A stretch of 64,000 bases of DNA from Sedimentimonas flavescens. GTDB lineage: Bacteria > Pseudomonadota > Alphaproteobacteria > Rhodobacterales > Rhodobacteraceae. The stretch lies in the NCBI RefSeq assembly GCF_019264375.1, contig NZ_JAHVAI010000006.1:1-64000 (forward strand), in the 5' to 3' direction. This document shows, piece by piece, positions 1 through 8,342 of the stretch. The notes under the pieces were generated by a model that saw only the letters and a list, made by a program, of their open reading frames with translations, was not told the origin of the DNA and made no database searches. Both the position numbers and the translations under genes were made by a program. Within the stretch, counting starts at the first letter, position 1; the number at the start of each line of letters is the position of its first letter.

Positions 1-57
1 ACCCCCGCCAACGATCACTACATCATATTCCATCGACTCGCGGACGATCTCTGACAT
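1..57 (-). CDS. Electron transfer flavoprotein-ubiquinone oxidoreductase, N-terminal fragment
   Basis: Only the first 19 codons are inside the window; the gene continues beyond base 1. The reverse strand reads MSEIVRESMEYDVVIVGGG, which ends in the beginning of a GxGxxG dinucleotide-binding motif. This N-terminus matches the ETF-QO proteins of Rhodobacteraceae, flavin/4Fe-4S enzymes that pass electrons from acyl-CoA dehydrogenases to ubiquinone. A strong ribosome binding site (AAGGAG) sits 7 bases upstream of the ATG. The family call rests on a short fragment, so another FAD-dependent oxidoreductase cannot be excluded. Confidence 0.6.
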   Translation of the reverse strand, partial: MSEIVRESMEYDVVIVGGG

Positions 58-217
58 CAATGCGCTCCTTAAGGCTGACCTTTCGCGTGCTCTCGGCCCC
101 GTGAGTAGCTTACCTGAGGGAACGAAGCAATTGTGACGCAGCGACTTTGCGCAACATTCTTTCGCCTTCGCAGCAATCCAGGGCGCGGATTGGCACGCCA
201 AATTCGCAGTCGAACCC

Positions 218-247
218 TTGACACCCGCCCCGCCGTGCGGATTTACA
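218..247 (+). promoter_or_regulatory. Probable sigma-70 promoter of greA
   Basis: A perfect -35 hexamer TTGACA at 218-223 is followed after 17-18 bases by ATTTAC/TTTACA, a weak -10 element. It lies about 40 bases before the greA start codon. The -10 is poor, which is common in GC-rich alphaproteobacteria, so the call relies mainly on the -35 box and position. Confidence 0.45.
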
Positions 248-286
248 CTCGATGGGTGACAGAAAAAGGCCAGACCAAGGGCTTCC

Positions 287-757
287 ATGGAAAAGATACC
301 GATGACGCGCGCCGGGTACGATGTGCTCGACGAAGAACTCAAGGGCCTGAAGACGGTGGAGCGACCCGCCGTGATCAAGGCGATTGCCGAAGCGCGCGCG
401 CATGGCGACCTGTCGGAGAACGCCGAATATCACGCGGCGCGCGAAAAGCAGAGCTTCGTCGAGGGCCGCATCAAGGAGCTTGAGTCGATCCTCGGTCGTG
501 CCGAGGTGATCGACACCGCGCGCCTGTCGGGCTCGGTCAAGTTCGGCGCCACGGTAACACTGGTCGATGAGGACAGCGACGAAGAACGCACCTACCAGAT
601 CGTCGGCGAGGCCGAGGCAGATCTGGAACGCGGCCTTCTGAACATCAAATCCCCCCTTGCCCGCGCCCTGATCGGCAAGGACGAGGGCGACAGCGTCGAG
701 GTCCGCACGCCGGGCGGCGACAAGTCCTACGAAATCCTCTCGGTCCGTTTCCTCTGA
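287..757 (+). CDS. greA: Transcription elongation factor GreA
   Basis: GreA binds the secondary channel of RNA polymerase and stimulates cleavage of backtracked transcripts so that stalled elongation complexes can resume. The 156-residue length is typical. The N-terminal coiled coil (about residues 1-75) carries the conserved acidic tip in the segment [10 protein letters not shown], and the FKBP-like C-terminal domain (about 80-156) contains the [15 protein letters not shown] segment. The start at MEKIPMT is the usual GreA N-terminus. It stands alone behind its own promoter and is followed 27 bases later by an unrelated membrane protein gene. Confidence 0.97.
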   Translation: MEKIPMTRAGYDVLDEELKGLKTVERPAVIKAIAEARAHGDLSENAEYHAAREKQSFVEGRIKELESILGRAEVIDTARLSGSVKFGATVTLVDEDSDEERTYQIVGEAEADLERGLLNIKSPLARALIGKDEGDSVEVRTPGGDKSYEILSVRFL

Positions 758-784
758 CCGAGCCGAGCTGAAAGGTGCCCCGCA

Positions 785-1822
785 ATGAGCGAGGCCAAAC
801 CCGATCCGATCCTGCCCGATGACGCCGCCCTGAGCGGCGTCCGCAGTCGTTTGCAGCCCGAGGCGCGCTTTGGCCGCTCGGAAGTGGTGGCGATTGTGCT
901 CAGCCTGCTGTGGCTGGCGCTTGTGGGCGGGTTCTGGGCGCTGATGCCTGCGACCGAGGGCGGCATGACCGCGCTTTCGGCGACCATGTCGCTGGTCGCG
1001 ATGGTGCTGCCCATCGTGATGATCTGGGTTGCCGCCGTCACCGCCCGCACCGCGCGCGAGATGCGCGCCGAGGCGCAGGCGCTGAAATCCTCGGTCGAGG
1101 CGATGCGCTCGGCATGGATCAACCAAAGCCACGCGCGCTCGGGGCAGATCGTTGAGAAGAAACTCGACGAGATCGCAGCGGCGGCGCGTCAGACCGAGAC
1201 TGCGATCGTCACCTTCACCTCGCGTCGCGATTCTTTGTCGACGCAGCCCTCGGCAGACCGCAAGGCCGCGCTGTCGGCCCCACGGCAGGCGGCACCGGGC
1301 GAGGACCAGCCCGCGCTGGCACTTGGCACGCCCGCTGAGGCGCTGGCCGAGCCGGTCTCGGTCGCCGATTTCATCCGGGCACTGAATTTCCCCGACAATG
1401 CCGAGGATCGCGAGGGCTTCCGCGCGCTACGCCGCGCGCTGGAAGACCGCACCATGGCCAAGCTGATCCGCGCGGCGCAGGACGTGCTGAACCTGCTGGC
1501 GCAGGACGGCATCTACATGGACGACCTGCGCCCCGACCGCGCCCGCCCCGAGCTGTGGCGCCGCTTCGCCCGTGGCGAGCGCGGCCGCGAGATGGCAGCA
1601 CTGGCGGGGGTTCGAGATCGCTCGTCTCTGGCGCTGACGGCGGGACGGATGCGCAACGACACGATTTTTCGCGATGCGGCGCACCATTTCCTGCGCCAGT
1701 TCGACCGCACCCTGACCGAGTTCGAGAAGAATGCCAGCGATCAGGAAGTCGCCGAAATGGCCGAGACGCGCACTGCCCGCGCCTTCATGCTGCTTGGCCG
1801 CGTCACCGGCACATTTGACTGA
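785..1822 (+). CDS. Conserved membrane protein with coiled coil, function unknown
   Basis: I do not recognise a named family for this 345-residue protein. It has a short cytoplasmic N-terminus, two hydrophobic helices at about residues 34-54 and 62-84, a predicted coiled coil at about 86-135 rich in Ala/Glu/Arg, a low-complexity Ala/Pro linker at about 150-190, and an alpha-helical C-terminal domain (about 195-340) with many charged residues. This architecture resembles membrane-anchored scaffold or structural proteins conserved in Rhodobacteraceae, but no enzymatic motif is visible. It follows greA by 27 bases and may be co-transcribed with it. It is convergent with the GNAT gene, with 3 bases between the two stop codons. 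Confidence 0.8.
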   Translation: MSEAKPDPILPDDAALSGVRSRLQPEARFGRSEVVAIVLSLLWLALVGGFWALMPATEGGMTALSATMSLVAMVLPIVMIWVAAVTARTAREMRAEAQALKSSVEAMRSAWINQSHARSGQIVEKKLDEIAAAARQTETAIVTFTSRRDSLSTQPSADRKAALSAPRQAAPGEDQPALALGTPAEALAEPVSVADFIRALNFPDNAEDREGFRALRRALEDRTMAKLIRAAQDVLNLLAQDGIYMDDLRPDRARPELWRRFARGERGREMAALAGVRDRSSLALTAGRMRNDTIFRDAAHHFLRQFDRTLTEFEKNASDQEVAEMAETRTARAFMLLGRVTGTFD

Positions 1823-1825
1823 CGC

Positions 1826-2410
1826 CTAGAGTTTGCGCACCATCACGAAAGACGTCTCGAAGTCGAAGATCAGCGCGGTCAGCCGGCTGTGGCGACGCGT
1901 CGCGACCTTGAATCCCAGCCGCTCGTAAAGGGCACGGGCGCGCAGGTTCTCGCCCACCACGTCAAGGCGCACCTCGCGGAAACCCCGCCGCTTGGCTTCG
2001 TCGCACAGGGCCTCGACCAATGCCGCACCAATCCCTGCGCCACGCCATTTTGTGGTCACCGCCAGCCCATCGACGATCATCGCGCGGGCGTCCTCGTCCC
2101 GTGACAGGATCGCCAGGCAGAGCCCGCGCCAGAGCGCGCCGAACCGGCCATAGACCGCGCGCAGATCGGACTTGTCGCCACCCACGAACGACCCCGATCG
2201 TGTGCGATAGCCAATCACGCCGATGAGGTTGCCCTCGCCATCCAGCGCGCTCAGGACGTGGTCTTCCGAGATCACCCGCTCGATAAACTCCAGCGCCCTG
2301 GCGCGCGGCCCCATCACGCGGCCAAGCTTGGCCCCGAAGGCCTGCCAATAGAGCACCGCTGCCTGCGGGCGCTGATCGGGGGCGAGGCCGAAATGGATCA
2401 TCACGCTCAT
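1826..2410 (-). CDS. GNAT family N-acetyltransferase
   Basis: This 194-residue protein carries the acetyl-CoA pyrophosphate-binding loop RGAGIGA at residues 123-129, preceded by the beta-strand segment VDGLAVTTKWRG, which is characteristic of GNAT acetyltransferases. The C-terminal part (NLRARALYERLGFK) is the usual final helix-strand of the fold. The substrate cannot be read from sequence. Its ATG overlaps the mobA stop codon by four bases (ATGA), so the two are translationally coupled; functional linkage to molybdenum cofactor synthesis is not established. Confidence 0.88.
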   Translation of the reverse strand: MSVMIHFGLAPDQRPQAAVLYWQAFGAKLGRVMGPRARALEFIERVISEDHVLSALDGEGNLIGVIGYRTRSGSFVGGDKSDLRAVYGRFGALWRGLCLAILSRDEDARAMIVDGLAVTTKWRGAGIGAALVEALCDEAKRRGFREVRLDVVGENLRARALYERLGFKVATRRHSRLTALIFDFETSFVMVRKL

Positions 2411-2979
2411 GCGCGCATCCTTGCCTCGGCCGCGACGAGATCATCGGGGGTGTTGATATTGGCGAAGGGGTCGGGCCGCACGTCGAAGGCCACCTCGGCC
2501 GCCCCGGCAAGGGCCACGCGCATCCGCCGCTCGCCCGAGGCAAACAGCTCGGTCAGCGCGGCGCGGTGCGCCACGGGCCAGAGCGCCGCCGTCGGATGTT
2601 GGCGGCCCTGCGACGCGGCCATGGCGGGTGCGCCCGCCGCGACAAGCCGCGCGACAAGATCATCCGGCAGGAAAGGTGTGTCGCAAGACGCCGTCACCAA
2701 TAGATCGGCGCCCTGCGCCTCGGCCCATTCCAGGCCGGCCAGAACACCCGCCAACGGCCCTTCGCCGCGATGACCGGGTGCGTCGGGCAGCATCGGGCAT
2801 CCAAGATCCGCGAAGCGCGCCGCATCGCCATTGGCCGAGATCGCAAGGCAGCCCACCTGCGGCGCCAGGCGGGCGGCGACATGGGCGATCAGCGGCCGCC
2901 CCGCCAAGGCCAGCAGCGCCTTGTCGGCCCCGCCCATGCGGCGGCCCTGCCCACCGGCAAGGATAAGACCTGCGATCAC
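2407..2979 (-). CDS. mobA: Molybdenum cofactor guanylyltransferase MobA
   Basis: MobA adds GMP to molybdopterin to form the guanine dinucleotide cofactor (MGD or bis-MGD) needed by DMSO-reductase family enzymes such as the formate dehydrogenase encoded at 30.5-33.4 kb. The 190-residue protein has the nucleotidyltransferase signature LAGGQGRRMGGADKAL at residues 7-22 and the conserved NINTPDDL near the C-terminus. I chose a GTG start at 2979 because the family begins directly before this motif and a G-rich ribosome binding site lies just upstream; longer in-frame extensions run antisense into the azlC gene. The stop overlaps the downstream GNAT start. Confidence 0.92.
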   Translation of the reverse strand: MIAGLILAGGQGRRMGGADKALLALAGRPLIAHVAARLAPQVGCLAISANGDAARFADLGCPMLPDAPGHRGEGPLAGVLAGLEWAEAQGADLLVTASCDTPFLPDDLVARLVAAGAPAMAASQGRQHPTAALWPVAHRAALTELFASGERRMRVALAGAAEVAFDVRPDPFANINTPDDLVAAEARMRA

Positions 2980-3094
2980 CTTTGCCCCCCTGACGCGGCG
3001 CCCCGCGATTGATCGGGTACAATGCCGGACTTGGCTTTTCTCTTCCCTAGCGCCTATGACTGGCGCAAGGACGCCCCTCAGACAAGCCCCGAAG

Positions 3095-3811
3095 ATGACC
3101 GACACACCCAAACTCGCCCCGGCCTTCTGGCGCGGTTTCCGCCACGGATTGCCCTTCATCCTGGTGATCGTGCCCTTTGGCCTGCTGTTCGGGGTGGCCG
3201 GGACCGAGGCGGGGCTCAACCTCGCCGAGGTCATGGGCTTCTCGATCCTTGTCATTGCCGGCGCATCGCAATTCACCGCCGTGCAGCTGATGAGCGACAA
3301 CGCCCCGGTCATCATGGTGCTGCTGACCTCGCTGGCGGTGAACCTGCGCATGGCGATGTATTCGGCCTCGCTCGCGCCGCATCTTGGCACGGCCCCGAGC
3401 TGGCAGAAATCGCTGATCGCCTATTTCATGGTGGATCAGGTCTATGTCATGTCGATCCAGGACTACGAAGCCCGGCCTGCGCAGTCGCGTGGCCAGAAGA
3501 TGGCTTACTACGCCGGGATATGCGCCGTGCTTTGCCCGCAATGGTACGTCTCGACCTGGGTTGGTGCGGTAGTCGGCAAGGCGATTCCGCCCGAGTTCGC
3601 GCTCGACTTCGCGGTTCCGATCACCTTCCTTGCCATGCTTGCCCCCGCGCTGCGCAGCCTCCCGCATGTCGCGGCGGCGGGCGTCTCGGTGGGGGTCGCG
3701 CTGGCGCTGGCCTGGATGCCGTCTGGGCTAGGGCTGCTGATCGCGGCGGTCGCCGCAATGGCCACCGGCGCGCAGGTTGAACAGTGGCAGAACCGCAAGA
3801 GGGCGGCGTGA
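3095..3811 (+). CDS. azlC: AzlC family branched-chain amino acid exporter subunit
   Basis: AzlC is the large membrane subunit of a two-component exporter of branched-chain amino acids and analogues such as 4-azaleucine. The 238-residue protein has six to eight hydrophobic segments and the family segment GASQFTAVQLM near residue 60, plus MAMYSASLAPHL. The start MTDTPK at 3095 was chosen because it leads directly into FWRGFRHGLPF, the normal AzlC N-terminus; an upstream in-frame ATG at about 3056 is possible. The TGA overlaps the azlD ATG by one base. Confidence 0.9.
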   Translation: MTDTPKLAPAFWRGFRHGLPFILVIVPFGLLFGVAGTEAGLNLAEVMGFSILVIAGASQFTAVQLMSDNAPVIMVLLTSLAVNLRMAMYSASLAPHLGTAPSWQKSLIAYFMVDQVYVMSIQDYEARPAQSRGQKMAYYAGICAVLCPQWYVSTWVGAVVGKAIPPEFALDFAVPITFLAMLAPALRSLPHVAAAGVSVGVALALAWMPSGLGLLIAAVAAMATGAQVEQWQNRKRAA

Positions 3812-4140
3812 TGGATTACTCCAAGGCCGAGATCTGGCTGATCATCGTGGTGCTGGGGATCGGCACCTTCTTCCTGCGCTATTCCTTCCTGGGATTGATC
3901 GGCAATCGCGCGCTGCCGGAATGGGCGCTGCGCTATCTGCGTTACACCCCGGTCGCGGTTCTGCCCGGCCTTGTCGCGCCGCTGGTTCTTTGGCCAAGCG
4001 CGACGCAAGGTGAGATCGACCCCGCCCGCCTGATCGCGGCGGGTGCGACGGTGCTGGTGGGGATCGTCACGCGCAACACGCTGGCCGCCATCCTCGGCGG
4101 GCTTGGGGCGCTTTACCTCGGGCTTTGGCTGATCGGCTGA
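3811..4140 (+). CDS. azlD: AzlD domain protein, small subunit of branched-chain amino acid exporter
   Basis: This 109-residue hydrophobic protein has four predicted membrane helices and the AzlD pattern (IGTFFLRYSF near the N-terminus and VTRNTLAAILGG near the C-terminus). It forms the two-gene exporter with AzlC, to which it is translationally coupled through a TGATG overlap. The ATG at 3811 is preferred over an upstream in-frame ATG at 3784 that lies inside azlC. The stop abuts the stop of the convergent lipoprotein gene with no bases between, so no terminator fits here. Confidence 0.9.
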   Translation: MDYSKAEIWLIIVVLGIGTFFLRYSFLGLIGNRALPEWALRYLRYTPVAVLPGLVAPLVLWPSATQGEIDPARLIAAGATVLVGIVTRNTLAAILGGLGALYLGLWLIG

Positions 4141-4773
4141 TCAGAGGTTCGGGCGTCCCGGGATCGGCTGGCGCGCCTCTTGCTGCTGGATCATCAGCAC
4201 GCCCGAGTTGTTGTCGGGATCGCCGTCGTGATGCAGCTTGTCGAGCGCGAGCGGGTATTTCGCGAAAGCATTGGCCAGCTTGATCGGAGAGAAGGTGCGC
4301 GGCAGCCCCTCGAAGCCCTGCACGCCTGTCAGCAAGGCGCTGACCGAGTTCGAGCACATCATCTTGCCCACGGCGCCATTGCCTTCGGCCCGCGCGGTCA
4401 GCGCCTCGGCCTGCTCCATGGTGATGAAAAGCTTCTGCTCACGCACGTCCCAGGTCTCGCGCGCATGGTAGTCGATGTAGAATTTCCGCATCCGCTCGGT
4501 GATGCCGTAATGCACATCGTTCCGCTCGGGCACCCAGGGATGATACCAACTGCCCGCCGGGTCGAACATGATGCGCTGATGGCCGTCGATCATCAGCGCG
4601 GAATGCCCGCCCGCGCCCGAGGTCGCACCGATCACCGTGTAAAGCGTAACGGAAGGCGGCTCTCCGGTCACGAAGGCCGCGCGGCGCACGTCCTCATCCG
4701 GGGCCCAAACGGAATCGCCACCGCAAGCCGCAAGAAACAGCGGAAGCAACAGGCAGATGATAAGTCGGCGCAT
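4141..4773 (-). CDS. Putative lipoprotein with possible papain-like fold
   Basis: The 210-residue protein starts with a signal peptide ending in the lipobox LAAC (Cys17), so it should be lipid-anchored in the envelope. The mature part contains GGHSALMIDG followed by MFDPAGSW, and later KMMCSNSVSALL. A His in a strand ahead of a Cys-Ser-Asn helix start is reminiscent of circularly permuted NlpC/P60-like or YiiX/LRAT-like papain-fold proteins, but this is only a motif-level resemblance. I do not assign a function. It lies 37 bases downstream of the cytochrome oxidase subunit IV gene on the same strand. Confidence 0.75.
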   Translation of the reverse strand: MRRLIICLLLPLFLAACGGDSVWAPDEDVRRAAFVTGEPPSVTLYTVIGATSGAGGHSALMIDGHQRIMFDPAGSWYHPWVPERNDVHYGITERMRKFYIDYHARETWDVREQKLFITMEQAEALTARAEGNGAVGKMMCSNSVSALLTGVQGFEGLPRTFSPIKLANAFAKYPLALDKLHHDGDPDNNSGVLMIQQQEARQPIPGRPNL

Positions 4774-4810
4774 CTGCCTGACCTCCTCGACTCTTTCTGC
4801 GGCTGCTCAG

Positions 4811-4945
4811 TCAGCCGCCTGCAAGTGCGAGAAACACCAGAAATACGATGATCGCAACCGCACTATAGGTCGTGAACTTGATAAATCCGGCGAATGTCTT
4901 TTCTTGGGCACGGATATCCATCGTGCCCGGCTTGTGTTCAGCCAT
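4811..4945 (-). CDS. ctaH: aa3-type cytochrome c oxidase subunit IV
   Basis: This 44-codon gene encodes MAEHKPGTMDIRAQEKTF followed by one transmembrane helix ending in LALAGG. The acidic/basic N-terminus with the MDIRAQEKTFAGF pattern and a single C-terminal helix is the signature of the small subunit IV of Paracoccus/Rhodobacter aa3 oxidase (PF07835 type). It packs against the oxidase core and is not required for catalysis in Paracoccus. A good ribosome binding site (GGGAGA) precedes the ATG. As is usual, it is not next to the other oxidase genes. Confidence 0.9.
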   Translation of the reverse strand: MAEHKPGTMDIRAQEKTFAGFIKFTTYSAVAIIVFLVFLALAGG

Positions 4946-4972
4946 GGGTCTCTCCCTAGTTCTCCCTGCCGG

Positions 4973-4991
4973 GCAAGCTAACCGAGCTTGC
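4973..4991 (-). terminator. Inverted repeat, possible terminator of the DUF6173 operon
   Basis: A perfect 7-base inverted repeat (GCAAGCT / AGCTTGC) with a 5-base loop lies 9 bases past the stop codon of the DUF6173 gene. There is no T-run on the reverse strand, so it is not a canonical intrinsic terminator; it may instead stabilise a 3' end. Confidence 0.35.
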
Positions 4992-4999
4992 AGGCCCTG

Positions 5000-5488
5000 T
5001 CACGCCTGTTGATCGTCCTCGCCCGAGAGGCCCCGCGCAAGGTGGAAACCGATGCGGCGCGGCGCCTCCTCTTCCTCGGCCTTGGGGATGGCGACCAGCA
5101 TGACGTTGAGCTGGCTGACGTGCTGAATCAGCTGGGTGCGCGCCCCACCCTCGTCGCGGCCATAGAAGGTCAGGATGTCGGGGGCGAAATAGCCGATCCC
5201 TTCGATCTGCAACACGCCCGCCTCCCCGCCGGTCAGGCCAAGCGCGATCTCTTCATCGGCGTTCAGCTGGCTCTCGAAATTCTGGATGTAGAGCACCAGC
5301 CTCTCATAGGCCCATTGAGCAGGGCTTTTCGCCTCGACCGGTTCGGCGGCGATGCCGGGTGGCAGAGGCAGGCACTCGGGCGTGGGTGGCGCATCGGCAT
5401 TGGTATGCACGACCCGCGCGCAGGGCAGCGCGCTTTCCTCGTGCGCCTCGGCGGTGGTGTGGATCACGGGCGGATCACGATGGGTCAT
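5000..5488 (-). CDS. DUF6173 family protein
   Basis: The 162-residue protein has a Pro/Ala-rich variable N-terminus (about 1-55) and a conserved core beginning SPAQWAYERLVLYIQNFE, followed by GLTGGEAGVLQIEGIGYF and TQLIQHVSQLNVML. I recognise this core from Rhodobacteraceae proteins annotated DUF6173; no biochemical role is known to me. It is the last gene of a three-gene unit, its start overlapping the MBL hydrolase stop by four bases, which suggests a link to acyl-CoA or thioester metabolism, but this is inference from position only. Confidence 0.75.
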   Translation of the reverse strand: MTHRDPPVIHTTAEAHEESALPCARVVHTNADAPPTPECLPLPPGIAAEPVEAKSPAQWAYERLVLYIQNFESQLNADEEIALGLTGGEAGVLQIEGIGYFAPDILTFYGRDEGGARTQLIQHVSQLNVMLVAIPKAEEEEAPRRIGFHLARGLSGEDDQQA

Positions 5489-6531
5489 GCAAGACTCCAG
5501 AGCCAGGTATCGTCCTCCCCAAGGGTGCGGCGGACCTGCCCGAGGTGCAAGAGGTGATTGAGATGCGCCACCGCCTCGACCAGCGCGAGGCCGTATTCCG
5601 GCTCGCCGATGGGGCGCTTGAACAGCGCCGGGAAACAGGCCGAGGCCGGGCGCGGGCCCTCGGCCAGAAGCGCGCGCAGTCGGCTCAGAGCGCCCTCGTG
5701 GTTCTCGATCATCTGGCGCAGGCGAAGCGGCAGGCCGGTGAAGGGTAGCTTGTGGCCGGGCAGGACAAGGTGACGCGCCTCGGCCAGCGGCTGGAAGCGA
5801 CGGCAGCTTTCCATCCAGTCGGCCACCGGATCGGCCATCGGCTCGGTCGCGTAAACGCCCAGATTGGCCGAGATCGAGGGCAGGAGCTGATCGCCGCCGA
5901 TCACCAGATCGTCGTCAAGCGACCAGAGCGTGGCGTGATCGGGCGCATGCCCCTCGCCGATCCGCACGATCCACTCGCGCCCGCCGACATGCAGCCGGTC
6001 GCCCTCTTTGATGCGGTGGAAGCCCAGCGGCAGCGGGTGGACGCAATCGGCAAAGTTGAAGGGGCGCTCAAGCGCGCGGCGCGCGTGCAGATCGGGGTCC
6101 ATGCCCGCGCGTTTCCAATAGGTCAGGGTCTCGGCCACCGGCACGGGCTGCGCATCGAGCGTCAGCATCCGCGCAAAAAGCCACGAGGTGCGGGTGGTCC
6201 AAAGCTCCGCCCCCCGCGACTGGAGCCACCCCGCAAGGCCGATATGGTCGGGGTGGTAATGCGTCACCAGCACCCGTGTCACCGGCTTGCCCGCCATCGG
6301 TCCGTCAATCAGGGCCTGCAATGCCGCGCGGCATTTCGGCGTGTCGATACCCGGATCGACCAGCGTCCAGCCATCGCCATCATCCAGCGCGAAGCAGTTG
6401 ACGTGATCAAGCGCCATCGGCAACGGCAAACGCGCCCAGAGAACTCCGGGCGCGACTTCGATCGCTTCGCCAAAGGCTGGCGGTTCGGCCCACGGGTAAC
6501 GCAGACCGCCCCGCTCGGCTGCGCCGCTCAT
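5485..6531 (-). CDS. MBL-fold metallo-hydrolase
   Basis: This 348-residue protein has the metallo-beta-lactamase metal motif HYHPDH at residues 91-96, a later His in GEGHAPDH, an Asp in IGGDQLLP and a His in LPGHKLPF, so both zinc sites look intact. The C-terminal ~100 residues form a helical extension ending in a winged-helix-like segment, as in LACTB2-like hydrolases. A thioesterase or glyoxalase-II-like hydrolysis is plausible given its position directly after an acyl-CoA dehydrogenase (ATGA overlap), but the substrate is unknown. The start at 6531 is fixed by that overlap; upstream extension would run into the neighbour. Confidence 0.88.
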   Translation of the reverse strand: MSGAAERGGLRYPWAEPPAFGEAIEVAPGVLWARLPLPMALDHVNCFALDDGDGWTLVDPGIDTPKCRAALQALIDGPMAGKPVTRVLVTHYHPDHIGLAGWLQSRGAELWTTRTSWLFARMLTLDAQPVPVAETLTYWKRAGMDPDLHARRALERPFNFADCVHPLPLGFHRIKEGDRLHVGGREWIVRIGEGHAPDHATLWSLDDDLVIGGDQLLPSISANLGVYATEPMADPVADWMESCRRFQPLAEARHLVLPGHKLPFTGLPLRLRQMIENHEGALSRLRALLAEGPRPASACFPALFKRPIGEPEYGLALVEAVAHLNHLLHLGQVRRTLGEDDTWLWSLA

Positions 6532-8219
6532 GCGCTCAGCTCTTCCACGCTCAGCGCATAAAGCCCTTCGGCACCTTCCTTGGCCTCGGCGAGCGCGGCG
6601 GCATATTGTGGCAGCAGGCGGCGGATATAGACCGCAGCCAGCTTGGCGCGGCCCGAGGCCCCACCCTCGGCCAGCGCGGCGCGCAGATGGTAATGCGCGC
6701 CCAGAACACGGGCGAAGGCACGCAGGTAGGGCACGGCACCGGCAAAACGGTCCTGCGTACCCTGACCCAGCATCCATTCGGTATGTTCGCGCAGCGACTC
6801 GGTCGCCTGCCAGACGTCTTCAGCGAGATCCGGCAGTGCCTCGCGCGCGGCCTTGGCCTCGTCCTCGATCTCTTGCAGCAGGCGGAAGGCGGCGCGGCCC
6901 TCGTCCATCATCTTGCGGCCGACAAGGTCCATGGCCTGAATTCCGTTGGTGCCCTCGTAGATCGCGGTGACGCGGACATCGCGGTAGAATTGCGCGGCGC
7001 CGGTTTCCTCGATGAAGCCCATGCCGCCATGCACCTGCACGCCCTGCTCGGCCACCCACATGCCGACATCGGTGCCATAGGCCTTGGCGATCGGGGTCAG
7101 CAGCGCGGCGCGCGCCTCCCAGTCCGCCTCGCCGGTGGCGCGGGACATATCTAGCGCGACCGCGCAGGCCATGGCGATGGTGCGGGCGGCGAAAACCTCG
7201 GCCTTCATCTCGGCCAGCATCCGACGCACGTCGGCGTGCTGGATGATCGGGGCGAACTGCACCCGCTCCTGCGCATACTCCAGCGCCTTCTGATAAGCGG
7301 CCTCGGCCACGCCGATGCCCTGCACGCCCACGTTCAGGCGCGCGTTGTTCATCATGGTGAACATGGCGGCCATGCCCTTGCCTGGCTCGCCGACCATCCA
7401 GCCGGTTGCGCCCTCAAAGCTCATCACACACGTGGGCGAGCCATGCAGGCCCATCTTGTGCTCCAGCGACACGACCTTGAGGCTGTTCGCGACGCCCGGA
7501 TTGCCATTCGCATCGGGGATGTATTTCGGCACCATGAAAAGGCTGATGCCCTTGGTACCCGGTGCCGCATCGGGAAGACGCGCCAGCACCAGGTGGCACA
7601 CGTTCGCCGTCACGTCCGAATCGCCCCAGGAAATGAAGATCTTCTGCCCGGTCACGGCATAGGTGCCATCGCCCATCGGCTCTGCCTTCGAGCGCACGGC
7701 CCCCACGTCCGAGCCCGCCTGCGGCTCGGTCAGGTTCATCGTGCCCGACCACTCGCCCGAGATCAGCTTGGGCAGGTAGAGCTCCTTGATCTCGTCCGAG
7801 GCGTGATGCTCCAGCGCCTCGATCTGGCCCTGCGTGAGCAGCGGGTTAAGCTGCAGCGCCAGATTCGCGCCCGACATCATGTCGTTGACGGCAACCGTCA
7901 TGGTCATCGGCAGGCCCATGCCACCGAATTCCTGCGGCCCCGAGATCGCAACCCAGCCACCCTCGGCGATCTGGCCATAGGCCTCCTTGAAACCGGGCGA
8001 GGAGCGCACGACACCGTTTTCCAGCCGGGCCGGGTGCAGATCGCCATTGCGCAACAGCGGCGCCATGACCTCATCGCACAGGCGCCCCGCCTCGGTCAGG
8101 ATCGCCTCGACCGTCTCGCCTGTCGCCTCTGCGAACAGTTCGGTCTCAGCCACGGGGGCAAGCGGCACCACCTTGTCGAGAATGAACCGCAGTTCGGAAA
8201 CGGGCGAACGGTAAGGCAT
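6528..8219 (-). CDS. Acyl-CoA dehydrogenase, DmdC-like long form
   Basis: This FAD enzyme dehydrogenates an acyl-CoA at C2-C3 and hands electrons to ETF. The 563 residues are longer than classical ~380-residue members and include a C-terminal helical extension, as in DmdC (3-methylmercaptopropionyl-CoA dehydrogenase) and related FadE forms. Visible elements are MNLTEPQAGSDVGA (substrate/FAD region near residue 160), FISWGDSD, QVHGGMGFIEE, and the probable catalytic Glu in AIYEGTNGIQ near residue 420. In roseobacters several paralogues exist and not all act on DMSP intermediates, so the exact acyl-CoA is uncertain. It leads a coupled operon with the MBL hydrolase and DUF6173 genes. Confidence 0.9.
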   Translation of the reverse strand: MPYRSPVSELRFILDKVVPLAPVAETELFAEATGETVEAILTEAGRLCDEVMAPLLRNGDLHPARLENGVVRSSPGFKEAYGQIAEGGWVAISGPQEFGGMGLPMTMTVAVNDMMSGANLALQLNPLLTQGQIEALEHHASDEIKELYLPKLISGEWSGTMNLTEPQAGSDVGAVRSKAEPMGDGTYAVTGQKIFISWGDSDVTANVCHLVLARLPDAAPGTKGISLFMVPKYIPDANGNPGVANSLKVVSLEHKMGLHGSPTCVMSFEGATGWMVGEPGKGMAAMFTMMNNARLNVGVQGIGVAEAAYQKALEYAQERVQFAPIIQHADVRRMLAEMKAEVFAARTIAMACAVALDMSRATGEADWEARAALLTPIAKAYGTDVGMWVAEQGVQVHGGMGFIEETGAAQFYRDVRVTAIYEGTNGIQAMDLVGRKMMDEGRAAFRLLQEIEDEAKAAREALPDLAEDVWQATESLREHTEWMLGQGTQDRFAGAVPYLRAFARVLGAHYHLRAALAEGGASGRAKLAAVYIRRLLPQYAAALAEAKEGAEGLYALSVEELSA

Positions 8220-8342
8220 TTGCTTCTCCCTTGCGCGCGGCTTGGCAAAGCGGACGGGCGCGCGTATGTCCTGAAATCACGAGGGCCAAGTTACCGCAAG
8301 GTCAGCCCCCTTCAACCACGAACGCAGCGTCACGAAAGCACG

